This document shows positions 24,208-35,683 of a DNA stretch of 64,000 bases, one piece after another. Each line of letters begins with the position of its first letter. Position 1 is the first letter of the stretch. A program made the position numbers and the translations under genes. The DNA comes from Cannabis sativa (lineage: Eukaryota > Streptophyta > Magnoliopsida > Rosales > Cannabaceae), in assembly GCF_029168945.1 (NCBI RefSeq), contig NC_083603.1:16492001-16556000 (forward strand), given 5' to 3'. Below the pieces are notes generated by a model. That model worked only from the letters and a program-made list of their open reading frames with translations, ran no database searches and was not told the DNA's origin.

Positions 24208-24389
24208 TGTAGAATTATGTAAATATTTAATATTTATTGTGTATCAATTATTTAGGAATTAGAATTATCTTATTCTTTAATATCCCTGATTTTTAGGAGA
24301 TTAGTTGACCTAAGTTATTTGTATAGCTTTGTAATCTATCTATTTATATGTAATTCTTTGGTGAATAAAATAATTCAAGCCATTATTCA
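24208..24389 (+). repeat. Element D 5' LTR
   Basis: TGTAGAATTATG...GCCATTATTCA, about 182 bp, indistinguishable by eye from 29995-30175 apart from the last base. Confidence 0.9.
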
Positions 24390-24399
24390 AAAATCTACA

Positions 24400-24412
24400 T
24401 GGTATCAGAGCC
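24400..24412 (+). promoter_or_regulatory. Primer-binding site of element D (initiator tRNA-Met)
   Basis: TGGTATCAGAGCC, eleven bases after the 5' LTR. It is the standard complement of the 3' end of plant initiator tRNA-Met used to prime minus-strand synthesis. Confidence 0.85.
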
Positions 24413-24766
24413 GGTTAAAAATTTCTATGCCCTAATCGATTTTTTTTTCTTTTCTTCTCTGCCCTAATCGCACCAGTCCCATCTTAGTCGCACCAGTCCC
24501 ATCTCAGTCGCATTATTTTTTAACCAGCCTAAAATCGCACCAGCCCCTAAATTCGCACCAGCCCTTCTCATCTTTTCAACACATCACATTCTTCATGGCT
24601 ACTGGAAAAGACAGCCTAAACTCAGATGCATCCTCCTACCATCAACCCTCTCTAATCCACATGCATCAACAGGTTCTTCATCTCACAATGATGCTGTTTC
24701 TCTGGTCACCAGCCACAAGTTCAATGGCCATAATTATCTTCAATGGTCACAGTCAGTAATGATGTA

Positions 24767-24771
24767 TATCG
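24767..24771. repeat. Target-site duplication of solo LTR E
   Basis: TATCG here and at 26636-26640, a perfect match directly flanking TGTTGG...CCAACA. Confidence 0.9.
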
Positions 24772-26635
24772 TGTTGGAAATTATTTTACCAGGATCTAGA
24801 TTTACTAACAAGTATGTTGGATTAACAACCTAATATGAATTCTAAAACAATGAAAATAAACACATATAAAGTTAGAAAACCTTACAGTGGGTGCAGCGGA
24901 ATAATATGACTCCTTCCGTTCAGATCTCTAGCCCTTGATTCCTTTCTGTAGCAGAGCATCACCAAGATCTGAACCTGGATCTTCTTTTCTCCTTCTTTGA
25001 TGTAGAAATTCCATAGTCTTCCATACTATGATTGAGATACCACTTGATGTGTGTGGGCACTACTCATTCACTCAAGGGAATTCGAAAAACAGAGAAGAAA
25101 GAAAGAGAGAGAGTGGCGGTTTCATAGTGTTTGAGAGAATAAACTGTAAAGTGTGTGTCTTAAACCTGAAACCTTTACCTTCTATTTATAGAATACCACA
25201 TAGGGTTAAAGTTGAATTATTTGGCATTTAAAAATAAAAAGTAAAATGAGAAATAGAAGCATTAAGTGGTCGGCCATTCATTGAGGAAAACAAATCCTTC
25301 CACTTTTCAAACTTTCCTATTTCATCATTTCTAGTTTCCCATTTTCTCAAAATTGCCAATTCTCTCTTTCAACTTCATAAATGTCAAATCTAATTATTTA
25401 ATAACTATAATTAATTATTAAATAATATATTGTCATTTATTTTATTTATTAATAAAAACTAATCAAAGTTTCCCAATTAATAAATATACCCTTTAAACTC
25501 TCTAGTTACTGTTTTACCCTTGCTTAGTGAAAATTCATAAAGTAGACATAGTCTAACTTTTAGAATTATAATTGATTAATTAAAATCAATTAACTGAGTC
25601 TTACACGCAGTATGGCCTCAACTAGTATGGGGACCATGGGTCTATATAACCGAGCTTCCAATAAGTCGAACCGAATTTACCAAGTAAATTCCCTAACTTA
25701 TTAATTCCTCATTGAATCCACACTTAGAACTTGGAATTGCACTCTCAGTCATATAGAAACGCTCTATATGTTCCACGATATAGACACGTCATTAGTTATC
25801 CATTGTTATAACCCTAATGTGATCAATGATCCTCTATATAGATGATTTACACTGTAAAGGGATTAAATTACCGTAACACCCTACAATGTATTTTATCCTT
25901 AAAACACTTAACCCTGTATAAATGATATTTCACCTAAGTGAAATGAGATCTCCACCATTTATCTTAGTTTGGTTAAGCTCGAAGGAAATCATCCTTTACT
26001 TCTATTTGCCAAATAGAAGCTATAGATTCCATATTTATGTTAGCGCTCCCACTCAATTGCACTACCGTGTTCCCAAAATGTACGTATCACCCTGATACAA
26101 AACTAGGCTTAACTAACAAATCAAAGAACACGAGTAACACTCTTGAAATTGAGCCTAACCATATCAGGATTTCGAACATGTGATCTAGGATCAACAGGTG
26201 ATATTGAATTGAATAGATATTACGGTAAATTTCAACACATCTAATCAAAGTTCAATATCGGTCCCTTCCGATGTATACTCCATACATCCGATACTGGTAA
26301 ACTTTGCCAATGTCCTGGAAAGGACGTAACACTTTTCCAAGGTGTAAGAATACCTATCACTGATTATACCATGTCAGTCTAAATTCAGTGTTCTGACAAA
26401 TCAGGGAATCAACTTTTGAACATATAATAAAGATTATATTCCACTGTGCTGACAACACTATAATCTTTAACCAACTCATATGTTCTGGACTTAAAAAGAA
26501 TTCATACATTATATACACATATAATCATGAAATAAATCATGTGAACCATGCAACATAAAATGTTATTTCTGATCTTTATTAATAAGTAAATCTGATTATA
26601 TGAAATGAGTTTTATTTAGGGCATAAAACCCAACA
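24772..26635 (-). mobile_element. Solo LTR E (long-LTR copia group)
   Basis: A single 1864-bp LTR with complete TGTTGG/CCAACA ends and a perfect 5-bp TSD, but no internal region. It is related to the LTRs of A and C along its whole length and is antisense to its host D. A TATA-like box is at 25191-25182 (minus). Solo LTRs arise by recombination between the two LTRs of a full element. It sits in the Gag reading frame of D, which continues on both sides. Confidence 0.93.
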
Positions 26636-27810
26636 TATCGGTGGAAAGGGGAAGGAAGAATATCTCACAGGGGAGATTGAGACTCCAAAACCAGACGATC
26701 CAAAGTATAAAAATTGGAAAACAGATAACCACATGATCAAATCTTGGCTTGTTAGTTCAATGAATAATGATATAGGAGAAAATTTTCTCTTATATTCGAC
26801 AGCCAAGGAACTTTGGGATGCTGTCAAAGATTCTTATTCTAGTTCTGATAATACATCAGAATTATTTGAGATTGAAGCTGCTCTTTATGATCTTCGCCAA
26901 GAAGATACTACAGTTACACAATATTTTAACACTCTTACTCGTTTTTGGCATCAATTAGATTTGTTTGAAACTTATTCTTGGAAGTGTGCAGATGATATTG
27001 TAGAGAAAAGGAGAACTTTCAAATTTCTTCATGGTCTCAACAAGGAACTTGATGCTGTCAGGAGTAGAATCATGAGTATCAAGCCACTTCCAACTGTCAA
27101 AGAAGCATTCTCAAAGGTTCGACATGAAGAAAGCAGAAAGAAGGTCATGATGGGGGCTTCTCTTCCTCCTACTCAAGAATCCTCTGCTCTTGCTGCAAGA
27201 GGACAGCAGAAGGGTCGACCATGGTGTGACCACTGTCGTAAACCCGGGCATTTCAGAGATACTTGCTGGAAACTTCATGGAAAGCCTGCCGATTGGAAGC
27301 CAAAATCATGGAAAGACAAAGAGAGTCACGGGAACGTCGCTGCCACTCTAAACACTGCTGCTGTTGTAGGAAATGGGGACACATCTGATTCATCACCGTT
27401 CACTAAGGCGCAGTTAGAGGCACTTCAGAAACTCCTAAGTCAGTCACACATCGCTGCAAAGCCTGATACTACACCTGGTACAGGACATTTGGCCATGCAA
27501 GGTAACCTTTCAGTAGCTTTTATTGTCATTAAAAGAACTACTAACCCTTGGATTCTTGATTCGGGGGCATCAGATCATATGACAGGAGATGGAAATATTT
27601 TGTCTGAATTTCACACAAGTCTAGAGCATCATACAGTGAAAATTGCAGATGGCACGTTCTCTAAGGTTGAGGGTTTGGGTTCAGTCAACATAAATAAGAA
27701 TCTAACTCTCACTTCTGTTCTCTATGTGCCTAAACTGGATTGTAATTTACTATCAATTAGTAAATTTACTCGTGACCTAAATTGTGTGACTAAGTTTTAC
27801 TCAAATTTGT

Positions 27811-28446
27811 GTGTGTTTCAGTGCTAAGATGTGTTCTGGGCTCTACATCCTACAAGATTACACTCCTTCCGTTAGGATAACTCTGAAATTCAGTTTGTTT
27901 TCTTTAAATAATCAATCTATTTCAAATAAAGATAGTGATATTATTTTGTGGCACTATCGTCTTGGTCATCCAAATTTTCTATATTTGTCAAAAATGTTTC
28001 CAACTTTATTTACTAATAAAAATGCGAAACTTTTTTGTTGTGAAATTTGTCAATTTGCAAAACACACTCGAAGTACCTATTCTAGAATACCATATAAATC
28101 TTCCAAACCTTTTTCATTGATCCATAGTGATGTGTGGGGTCACTCGCGCGTAAACAATATAACTGGACATAGATGGTTTGTATCTTTTATCGATGATCAT
28201 ACTAGATTAACTTGGGTGTTTCTCATGAAATCAAAATCAGAAGTAAGTGAAATTTTTAAAAACTTTCATTCTATGATTCAAACTCAGTTTCTTACTAAAA
28301 TTCAAATCCTTAAGACTGACAATGCCAAAGATTTTTTCAATTCTATTCTCGATCCTTATCTCACACAACAAGGCATTCTACACTTAAGCTCATGTGTTGA
28401 TACTCCCCCTATCAGGCATTTGTCTCTATTATTGATAACATACTGA
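27811..28446 (+). pseudogene. Element D integrase, truncated
   Basis: An open run of 211 codons carries a copia integrase start. The zinc-binding HHCC motif is seen as WHYRLGHPNF then CCEICQFAKH. The catalytic core follows, with the first Asp in HSDVWG and the second in KTDNAKDF. After SSCVDTPP the usual continuation is absent and the frame jumps into sequence normally found just before RT, with SIIDNILIPQTIQEAL readable in another frame at about 28415-28470. The third catalytic residue and the integrase C-terminus are therefore deleted. It would have inserted element DNA into the host chromosome. Confidence 0.85.
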
Positions 28447-29987
28447 TTCCTCAAACAATTCAAGAGGCTCTGACAAATCCTCGATGGAAAGAAGCAGTAG
28501 AAAATGAGATTAGTGCTTTGATGAAAAATAATACGTGGAAAATCACGATTCTACCACCTGGGAAGTGATCTGTGGGTTGCAAATGGGTCTTCACCGTTAA
28601 ATATAAAGCAGATGGGAGTGTTGAGAGGTTTAAAGCTCGCCTTGTTGCTAAAGGCTTCACTCAGACTTACGGAATCGATTATCAAGAAACGTTTGCGCCT
28701 GTTGCCAAGCTTAACACTGTACGTGTTCTATTATCCCTTGCTGCAAATAAAGATTGGCCCCTCCATCAACTTGATGTGAAAAATGCTTTCCTAAACGGTG
28801 ACCTTGAAGAAGAAGTTTATATGGACATTCCACCAGGCTTTGAGAACTCCTCAAATCAGAACAAAGTGTGCAAACTCAAGAAATCTTTGTACGGTCTCAA
28901 ACAATCTCCACAGGCATGGTTTGGTAGATTCACTAAAGCAATCATACAGAATGGGTATACTCAATGTCAAGCAGATCACACCTTGTTTGTTAAGTTCTCG
29001 TCAGATAAAAGGATAGCTATCCTAATTGTCTATGTAGATGACATAATACTTACAAGTGACTACAAGGAGGAAATGGAGAGATTGAAAGAGTTCTTATCTA
29101 AGGAGTTCGAGATTAAAGATCTTGGTTATCTTAGATATTTTCTTGGCATGGAAATTGCTCGATCAAGACATGGCATATTTGTTTCTCAACGTAAGTATGT
29201 TCTAGACTTATTGAAGGAAACAGGAATGCTTGGATGCAAACCTGCCCCAACTCTAATGGATTCCAACAAGAAGATGGGTTTAGGAAAGGACATGACATCA
29301 GTAGATAGGGGGAGATATCAAAGGTTAGTTGGACGCCTCATCTACCTATCTCATACCAGACCTGACATTGGTTTTTCAGTTAGTGTTGTCAGCCAATACA
29401 TGAACAATCCCACTGAAGAACACATGGAAGCTGTTACTAGAATTTTAAGATACCTCAAGATGAATCCTGGGAAAGGTCTTCTATTTAAGAAAAGTGATAG
29501 CAGAGAGATCAAAGTCTACACTGATGCAGACTGGGCAGGAGACGTAACAGATAGGAGGAGTACTTCAGGATATTGTTCTTATGTTTGGGGTAATCTAGTG
29601 ACTTGGAGAAGTAAGAAACAATCAGTGGTTTCAAGAAGTTCAGCTGAAGCAGAATTTAGAGCTCTTGCTCTAGGTGTTTGTGAAGGGATTTGGCTAAAAC
29701 GATTACTGAGTGAACTACGACTATTTGCAGGAGAGTCCATTAAAATGCTTTGCGATAGTCAGGCTGCTATTAGTATCGCTAAAAATCCTGTTCATCATGA
29801 CAGGACAAAACATATTGAGATAGATAGACATTTCATCACTGAGAAGATTGAAAATGCCACAATTCAAACTATCTATACTCCATCAAGACTGCAAACAGCC
29901 GATGTTCTTACCAAAGCCCTTCCCAGAACTGTCTTTGATGAATTAGTGTGCAAGTTGGGAATGTTTGATATACATTACCCAACTTGA
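28447..29987 (+). pseudogene. Element D reverse transcriptase and RNase H
   Basis: The open run 28572-29987 (471 codons) covers a nearly whole copia RT-RNase H: CKWVFTVKYKADGS, ARLVAKGFTQ, QLDVKNAFLNGDLEE, SLYGLKQSPQAWF, the catalytic YVDDI at about 29030, RPDIGFSVSVVSQY, and RNase H motifs YTDADWAGD, SRSSAEAEFRA and TKHIEIDRHF. A TGA at 28567-28569 interrupts the frame just upstream (PPGK stop SVGCKW). The stop at 29985-29987 overlaps the polypurine tract. This is the best preserved enzyme domain of D, but without integrase and intact Gag the element is not autonomous. Confidence 0.9.
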
Positions 29988-29994
29988 GTGGGAG

Positions 29995-30175
29995 TGTAGA
30001 ATTATGTAAATATTTAATATTTATTGTGTATCAATTATTTAGGAATTAGAATTATCTTATTCTTTAATATCCCTGATTTTTAGGAGATTAGTTGACCTAA
30101 GTTATTTGTATAGCTTTGTAATCTATCTATTTATATGTAATTCTTTGGTGAATAAAATAATTCAAGCCATTATTC
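29995..30175 (+). repeat. Element D 3' LTR
   Basis: Same sequence as 24208-24388. The final A seen in the 5' copy is replaced by T at the junction with element C. Confidence 0.9.
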
Positions 30176-32613
30176 TTTGGTGTAATCGGAGCATAGTTGG
30201 ATTCTTATTTAAACAACGAAATTATCCTAATTCCTCTTAGCTTATTCATTTCGAATTAGCTCAATAACATATCATTGGATGAATGGTCTATAAATCATTT
30301 AATATCATTCTATTTTTTTCTCTTCAGAAATTAAATGATGTATATGATTATAATCCCGAAATTCTATTCCAAAATGATATAAGTCCTCAATCTTAGAAAT
30401 CTCCTACTTGTATGGGCAAATCTGACTTAGAGTTTATATTAGTAGTGGTGGTCCAAGAAAGAATTACTCATGTATATTTGGTGTAAATTTAAGTCTTTGA
30501 CTTTAAGTTTTAGATTCCAAATAATTTTTTTTAATACAATACAGTTTCACTTTCACAAGTGTTTAATACCATTTTCTATCATTGGATGCAAACTGTATGG
30601 AATATGAGTTTAGTATTCTATGACCAGGATCCACTTGCACTATTCTAAGAACTCTTTAATGTAACTAAACCTAAGTCATCAAAAAGATACAACCACACAT
30701 TTTTAATCTATGGCATTTGTATCTTGATCATAGTGGTATTGACAAGATCAATCTCTGCAAAGAGTTAATATCCCTATATCCACTGAAAGTAAGTTCATCT
30801 CATTCACAGATGGATGTACATTCAGGGGTGGATATGAGTTTTTCGTTGTATTCTTAAAACGATCACTCTAGATTATACCTGATGCAAAGAAATTTGAAAT
30901 GTTTGAAAAATTTCATGAATTTCTAGCAATGGTGAAAACCATTAAGGTAAGTGGTTAAAGATCTTGCGAACTGATAGGGGTAGAAAAATAGTTAGTAGAT
31001 ATGCAGTTCAAAGATCATTAATTTGATTTTTGAATTATATCCAAATTACCTCCCCAGAAATTTCGATTTGCGTATTGATGATTAGTTACTAGTCATTGCC
31101 TAAATCCTTCTATGGTAATACAATTTCAGAATGATGCAATGGTTGGGTACTTAGTGTAAATCATTAATAGATTCATGGATGACCTAATCAAAATCTTAAG
31201 AAAAGCTACAACTGTTAACCATGGTTTGTTAGCTATTCTAAGTGATTAGGGGTGGACCATCCCATAGTCAATAGATAAGAAAGTGTTTGTTTAAACAAAT
31301 ACTACTTATCTAAGAAAATGACTAAGTCTAAAAATAAAGTAGCAAATAAAGGAGATATTTTTTTCTTGATTCCAAAAGTGTTCTCTCATCTTATATGACA
31401 TATGATGATCCCACTGTCTCTGTTGTTTTGACACAACCGAAGAGGTCAATACCACTTAGTTTTCTTAGACATAATTCACGGTACCTTGTCGTAGTGGGAG
31501 AGTTTCTAGGAATTCACTTCTTATGACTTGGAAGACACTAGTGATTAAAATCCATTGTGAGTTTAAACAAGTAATGGATTGTCAAGATAAGAAACTAAGA
31601 AGAAAAGCCAATAGAACTATGGTTTAATCCATTCACATGGAGTAACCTAAACTTTCTATTACAAGGACATAAAAGGAAATTTCGTGTATAAGTCTATTCA
31701 ATGGACTTAACAAAACTTCATGTTGCTAGTATTATAAGTTTGAGTTTATCTAAACCTATGACTTATGGTATACCTGGTAATTACTTACTCTAATGCAAGC
31801 AACTTACTTTAGTAAGATGCTGAAGCATTTTCTTTCTAGTGGCAATCTATAGAAACTTCTCGACTTCTTGGCATAGACTTTATCTAAGGAAAAGTATCAA
31901 CTATTCCAGAAAAAATAAAGCCAAGAAAGAATTTCTTAAATCAACAGTGAGAGGTCTCAAATATGCTTTATTATGCCTTAGACCAGACACCCGCTGTTGA
32001 GTGGGAGTAATGAGTAGGTATCAGATTAATCCAGGAGAAGAACATTGGAAGACAATCAAGTAAATCTTAAGATTAAGAAGAGGAACTATATGTTAGTCAA
32101 TAAGGGTGTGTTTAAAACTCTTAGACTACACCACATCAGATTTCGAAACTTGCCTTTGTTCTAGAAAGTCTGCTGATAAGATGGTGATTACTTTGGGGGG
32201 TGGAGTAGTGATTTTGGAGAAGTGTAAAAACCTATCTGAAATCTCTAGGTCTACTAGAGAGGGACTGAATGTTAAAGTTGCAGGAAAGGTACTTATTCAG
32301 TCTAAGGAAAGTTCTATACAATTGTGGCACCGTTCCAACCTGTCTTAACTACTAGTGTTATTTCATGAATAACCAAAAGTAGTTGCCAAAGGTATAGAAT
32401 CTAGTATCCCCAAAGAGTAGACATATAGAGAGGAATTTCACATTATCAATGATTTTGTGATTAAGGAAGAGTAATGGTGGAGAAAAGGTTGTGTTCAATT
32501 CAACCTGCCAGATCCTATTATGAGGAGTATACTAATACTACACTTGATTTGTATATCAAGGTGTTATGATTATTTGAAATGCACATTTTGTTTTATATTA
32601 GTGCAAGTGGGAG
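30176..32613 (+). pseudogene. Element C decayed copia pol
   Basis: No long frame exists, but copia domains can be read in order across stops and shifts. Integrase core traces come first (GGYEFFVVF-like and KKFEMFEKFHEFLAMV, about 30830-30940). The RT tail is at 31947-32080 (YALLCLRPDT, stop, VGVMSRYQINPGEEHWKTIK, stop). RNase H is at about 32115-32480 (DYTTSDF, SRKS, TLGGGVV, then HIERNF and EEFHIINDF in two frames). The first RNase H acidic residue appears changed from D to T. The polypurine tract GTGCAAGTGGGAG follows at 32601-32613. No gag was found between the leader and integrase. Confidence 0.75.
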
Positions 32614-32615
32614 TT

Positions 32616-34414
32616 TGTTGGGTTTTATGCTTTAAATAAAACTCATTTCAATATAATAAGATTTACTTAATAATATAGATCAGAAATAACATTTAATGTT
32701 GCATGGTTCACATGATTTATTTCATGATTATTTACATAATGTATGAATTCTATTTAAGTCCAGAACATATCAATTTGTTAATGATTATAGTGTTGTCAAC
32801 ACAGTGGAATATAATCTTAATTATATGTTCGAAAGTTTATTCCCTGATTTGTCAGTTCACTGGATTTAGACTGACATGATAATCAGCGATAGGTATTCTT
32901 ACACCTTGGATAAGTGTTATGTCCTTTCCAGGACATTGGAAAAGTTTACCAGCATCGGATGTATGGAGTATACATCGGAAGGGACCGATATTGAACTTTG
33001 ATTAGATATATTAAAATTTACCGTAATATCTATTCAATTCAATATCAACTGTTGATCCTAGATCAAATGATCATAATCCTGATATGTTTAGGTTCGATCT
33101 CAACAGTACTATACATGTTCTTTGATTTGTTAGTTAAGCCTACTTTTGGGTCAGAGTGATACGTACATTTTGGGAACATGATAGTATAATTGAGTGGGAG
33201 TGCTAACATAAATATGGAATCTATAACTTTTATAGGAATTTAGAAGTTAAACGATGATATCCTTCGAGCTTGGCTAAACAGAGATAAATGGTGGAGATCT
33301 CATTTCACTTTGCTGAAATATCATTTATCAGAGCGTCATTGATCACATTAGGATTATAACAATGGATAACTAATGACGTATCTATATCGTGGAACATATA
33401 GAGCATTCTATATACTGAGAGTGCAATTCTAAGTTCTATGCGTGGATTCAACGAAGAATTAGTAAGTCAGTGAATTTAAGATATAAATTCTTGATCTGCT
33501 TATTGGAAGCTCGGATATATAGACCCATGGTCCCCATACTAGTTGAGACCATAGTGCCTGTTAGACTCAGTTAATTGATTTTGATTAATCAATTATAATT
33601 CTAAAGTTAGACTATGTCTAGTTTATGAATTTTCACTAAGCAATGGCGAAATTGTAAAGAAAAGAGAATTCTAGGTTTATTTATTAATTAAGAGACTTTA
33701 TATGTCTAATTAATAAATATATTAAATGACAAGATTATTTAATAATTAATTTTTAGTTATTAAATAATTAGAATTGGCATTTAAATGGTTGAATTTGAAA
33801 ATTGGCGTTTTTGAGAAAATAAGATGCAGGAATGATAAAACAGCAAAATTGCATAAGTGAGGCCCATTATCCAAGGCCCATGGCCGGCCACACTTATAGG
33901 GTTTTATCATTTACTTTTTTATTATTTTAATACCAAATAATTCTAACTTAAATCTAGGTGGTTACCTATAAATAGATAGTGATGGCTCTCATTCACACTT
34001 AATTCTGTCAGATGAAATTTGAGCCTCTTTCTATTCTCTATAGCCGAAACCACTTCCCTCTTCTTTTCTTCTTTTACTTTTCGAAATCCTTGAGTGAATG
34101 AGTGAGTGCCCACACACATCAAGTGGTATCTCAATCATAGTGTGTAAGACTGTGGAAAATCAACAAACAAGAAGGAGAATCGGCATCAAAGGAAGTAGAG
34201 AAAGAGATCCAGGTTTAGATCTTGGTGATGCTCTGCTACAGAAAGGAATCAAGGACTAGAGATCTGAACAGAAGGAGTCATTATATTCCGCAGCACCCAA
34301 TGTAAGGTTTCCTAAACATTATATGTGTTTATTTCATTGTTTTAGAATTCATATTAGGATGTTAATGAAACATACTTGTTAGTAAATCTAGATCCTAGTA
34401 AAATATTTCCAACA
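32616..34414 (+). repeat. Element C 3' LTR
   Basis: TGTTGGGTTTT...ATTTCCAACA, 1799 bp, close to the 5' LTR but with a deletion of about 80 bp near 33328 and scattered substitutions. Its outer CCAACA end is complete, in contrast to the inner end of the 5' copy. Confidence 0.9.
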
Positions 34415-35047
34415 GTTCCAGGTACTTGGAAGTGGTTGAAAACCACACATGTATGGTGATGTGGTAAGTGAGGCAGTGTGCATAAGGTGCACTGGTCATT
34501 GGTACTGCGTTCTAGTTAAGAACGTAAGACACTCCAGATTTGTATGGAAGCTGGAGTGTGAGTGTTTGTTATTTCTGTATTTGTGTGGCTGCCTCTATTT
34601 ATACTTATGATTAGTTGATTGTATGTTTGATGTATATGTTTGTGCTATGATGTGTGAATGCTGGTACATAGTATTTTGTTTTTCTTTACTGGGCTTTGCA
34701 GCTCACCCCTTATTTACCCCCTATGTGCAGATAAGTAAGCCTGTAAGCTTTCGGTGAGAAGTTGAGTCTGGGCAACATGGGGTGTATCTCGTGAGATCAT
34801 GTAACTGCGTTTGGTCTTGGCCATCTTCCACTGAAAGTCTTTTTTTTTTAAATTTATTAAACATATCGAGGATGTTGTCGTTTAAATTTTTATTACTTTT
34901 GCCTAAGTAGTAATACTTTATTTTCAACTGGGTACCGATCTTTTGAAAATTGTTATTTTTTTAAAAAAATAAAATAAAGGCAACATTAGTATCTTAACAC
35001 CAGTTTATTTATGGCATCTTATTTTACGTAAGTAAGGGCGTTACAAA

Positions 35048-35060
35048 TGGTACCAGAGCC
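35048..35060 (+). promoter_or_regulatory. Primer-binding site of element B
   Basis: TGGTACCAGAGCC two bases after the 5' LTR end. It differs at one position from the initiator tRNA-Met type site in D, probably by mutation. Confidence 0.75.
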
Positions 35061-35683
35061 ACAGTTACATTGATCTTGAATTCACGCGACATACACATCA
35101 TCGCTGCAAAGGATCAACTTGTCATCAAGTATGTATGCTTTATTTATGTTATGTCTTATATGTTAAATTTGGTTAATTCCAAGCTGGTATTTATTTTGAG
35201 TTGTGCAGAGTTAATAATGAATCCAAACATAGTTAAGGCAATTAAAGGCTTAAGACGCTTGTCGACATCTAATGAGAGAAGTAAACTTAGGAAAATAATA
35301 GAGGATATGGATAAAATTAATCATGGCATGGGGATGAATAGACACTTAGCTTGGTTTAGTCCTTATCTTTAGATTTTCCTTTAGTTAGCTAGAAGTTTAG
35401 GGTATGGTTAATCGAAACAATTAACTAATTCTTCGGAGTTAGAGTTTTAGTATAACTCAAACAATTTTCTTATTAGTGTAATTTTTTATATGAGTGAAGA
35501 TTATTTTATTTATTTATTTATTTATTTATTTTACATGGTGAATTGTTGCTTGATGATTTACGTTTTTTTTAAGTTTATATAATTTAAGTGTATAGATTTT
35601 TTCTATTTGAGCAGGATACATCTTTGGTTATTTTTCTTACCACTACCATCTCCTTTCTTTTGAAGAGCAAGTAAAGGGATTTG
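35061..35683 (+). other. Element B leader
   Basis: Non-coding sequence between primer site and gag start, with a TTTA microsatellite at about 35507-35533. A 100-codon ORF at 35070-35372 resembles nothing I recognise and is not called as a gene. Confidence 0.55.

Larger units (their letters stand above)
24595..27827 (+). pseudogene. Element D gag and protease, interrupted by solo LTR E
   Basis: Begins at ATG 24595 (MATGKDSLNSD). A one-base shift near 24650 moves the frame to HKFNGHNYLQWSQSVMMYI, a typical copia Gag start. Solo LTR E then intervenes (24772-26635) and the frame resumes GGKGKEEYLTGE. The body of Gag follows (LWDAVKDSY, YFNTLTRFWHQLDLFE), then the zinc knuckle CDHCRKPGHFRDTC near 27225-27266. 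The protease motif WILDSGASDHMTG is at about 27548. The open run from 26733 ends at TAA in 27825-27827, where a small shift separates it from the integrase frame. Gag packages element RNA; the protease would cut the polyprotein. Confidence 0.88.
24208..30175 (+). mobile_element. Element D: short-LTR Ty1/copia element inside C
   Basis: LTRs of about 182 bp (24208-24389 and 29995-30175) begin TGTAGAATTATG and appear identical on reading. The primer site TGGTATCAGAGCC is at 24400-24412. The polypurine tract TTGAGTGGGAG ends at 29994. Gag, protease, integrase, RT and RNase H are in copia order. The inside is damaged: solo LTR E lies in gag, frameshifts occur in gag and before integrase, a large deletion joins integrase to the pre-RT region near 28411, and a stop is at about 28567. 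Its own length is about 4.1 kb. No clean TSD is seen, and the left flank has eight extra bases (ACTCTCTC) compared with the matching region of A. The short LTRs fit lineages such as Ale/Retrofit; this is tentative. Confidence 0.9.
19539..34414 (+). mobile_element. Element C: copia-derived long-LTR element within B
   Basis: Bounded by TGTTGGG...CCAACA LTRs (19539 to about 21403 and 32616-34414) and perfect 5-bp duplications GTTCC (19534-19538 and 34415-34419). Polarity is plus: the polypurine tract GTGCAAGTGGGAG (32601-32613) precedes the 3' LTR. Its own length is about 8.9 kb after removing D. The inside has an AT-rich leader and decayed integrase, RT and RNase H; no gag is seen. As in A, the inner end of the 5' LTR runs into AT-rich sequence with no CAACA end and no tRNA-Met primer site. 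Confidence 0.9.
17741..35045 (+). repeat. Element B 5' LTR, interrupted by element C
   Basis: The two pieces 17741-19538 and 34415-35045 together match the uninterrupted 3' LTR at 59207-61636 with scattered substitutions and indels. The junction is at GTTCC, which is duplicated around C. The intact 3' LTR has the unoccupied site CATGTTCCAGGTACTTGG at about 61028, which serves as an internal control for the insertion. Confidence 0.92.

Noticed and set aside
24400..24412. tRNA gene fragment
   Set aside because: Only the short complement of the tRNA-Met 3' end is present, right after an LTR; it is a primer site.
32106..32348. 80-codon ORF as a separate small gene
   Set aside because: It is the remnant of copia RNase H (TSDF, SRKS, TLGGGVV) within decayed pol of C.
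35070..35372. 100-codon ORF in the leader of element B
   Set aside because: No recognisable domain and located between primer site and gag of a decayed element; probably a chance frame.
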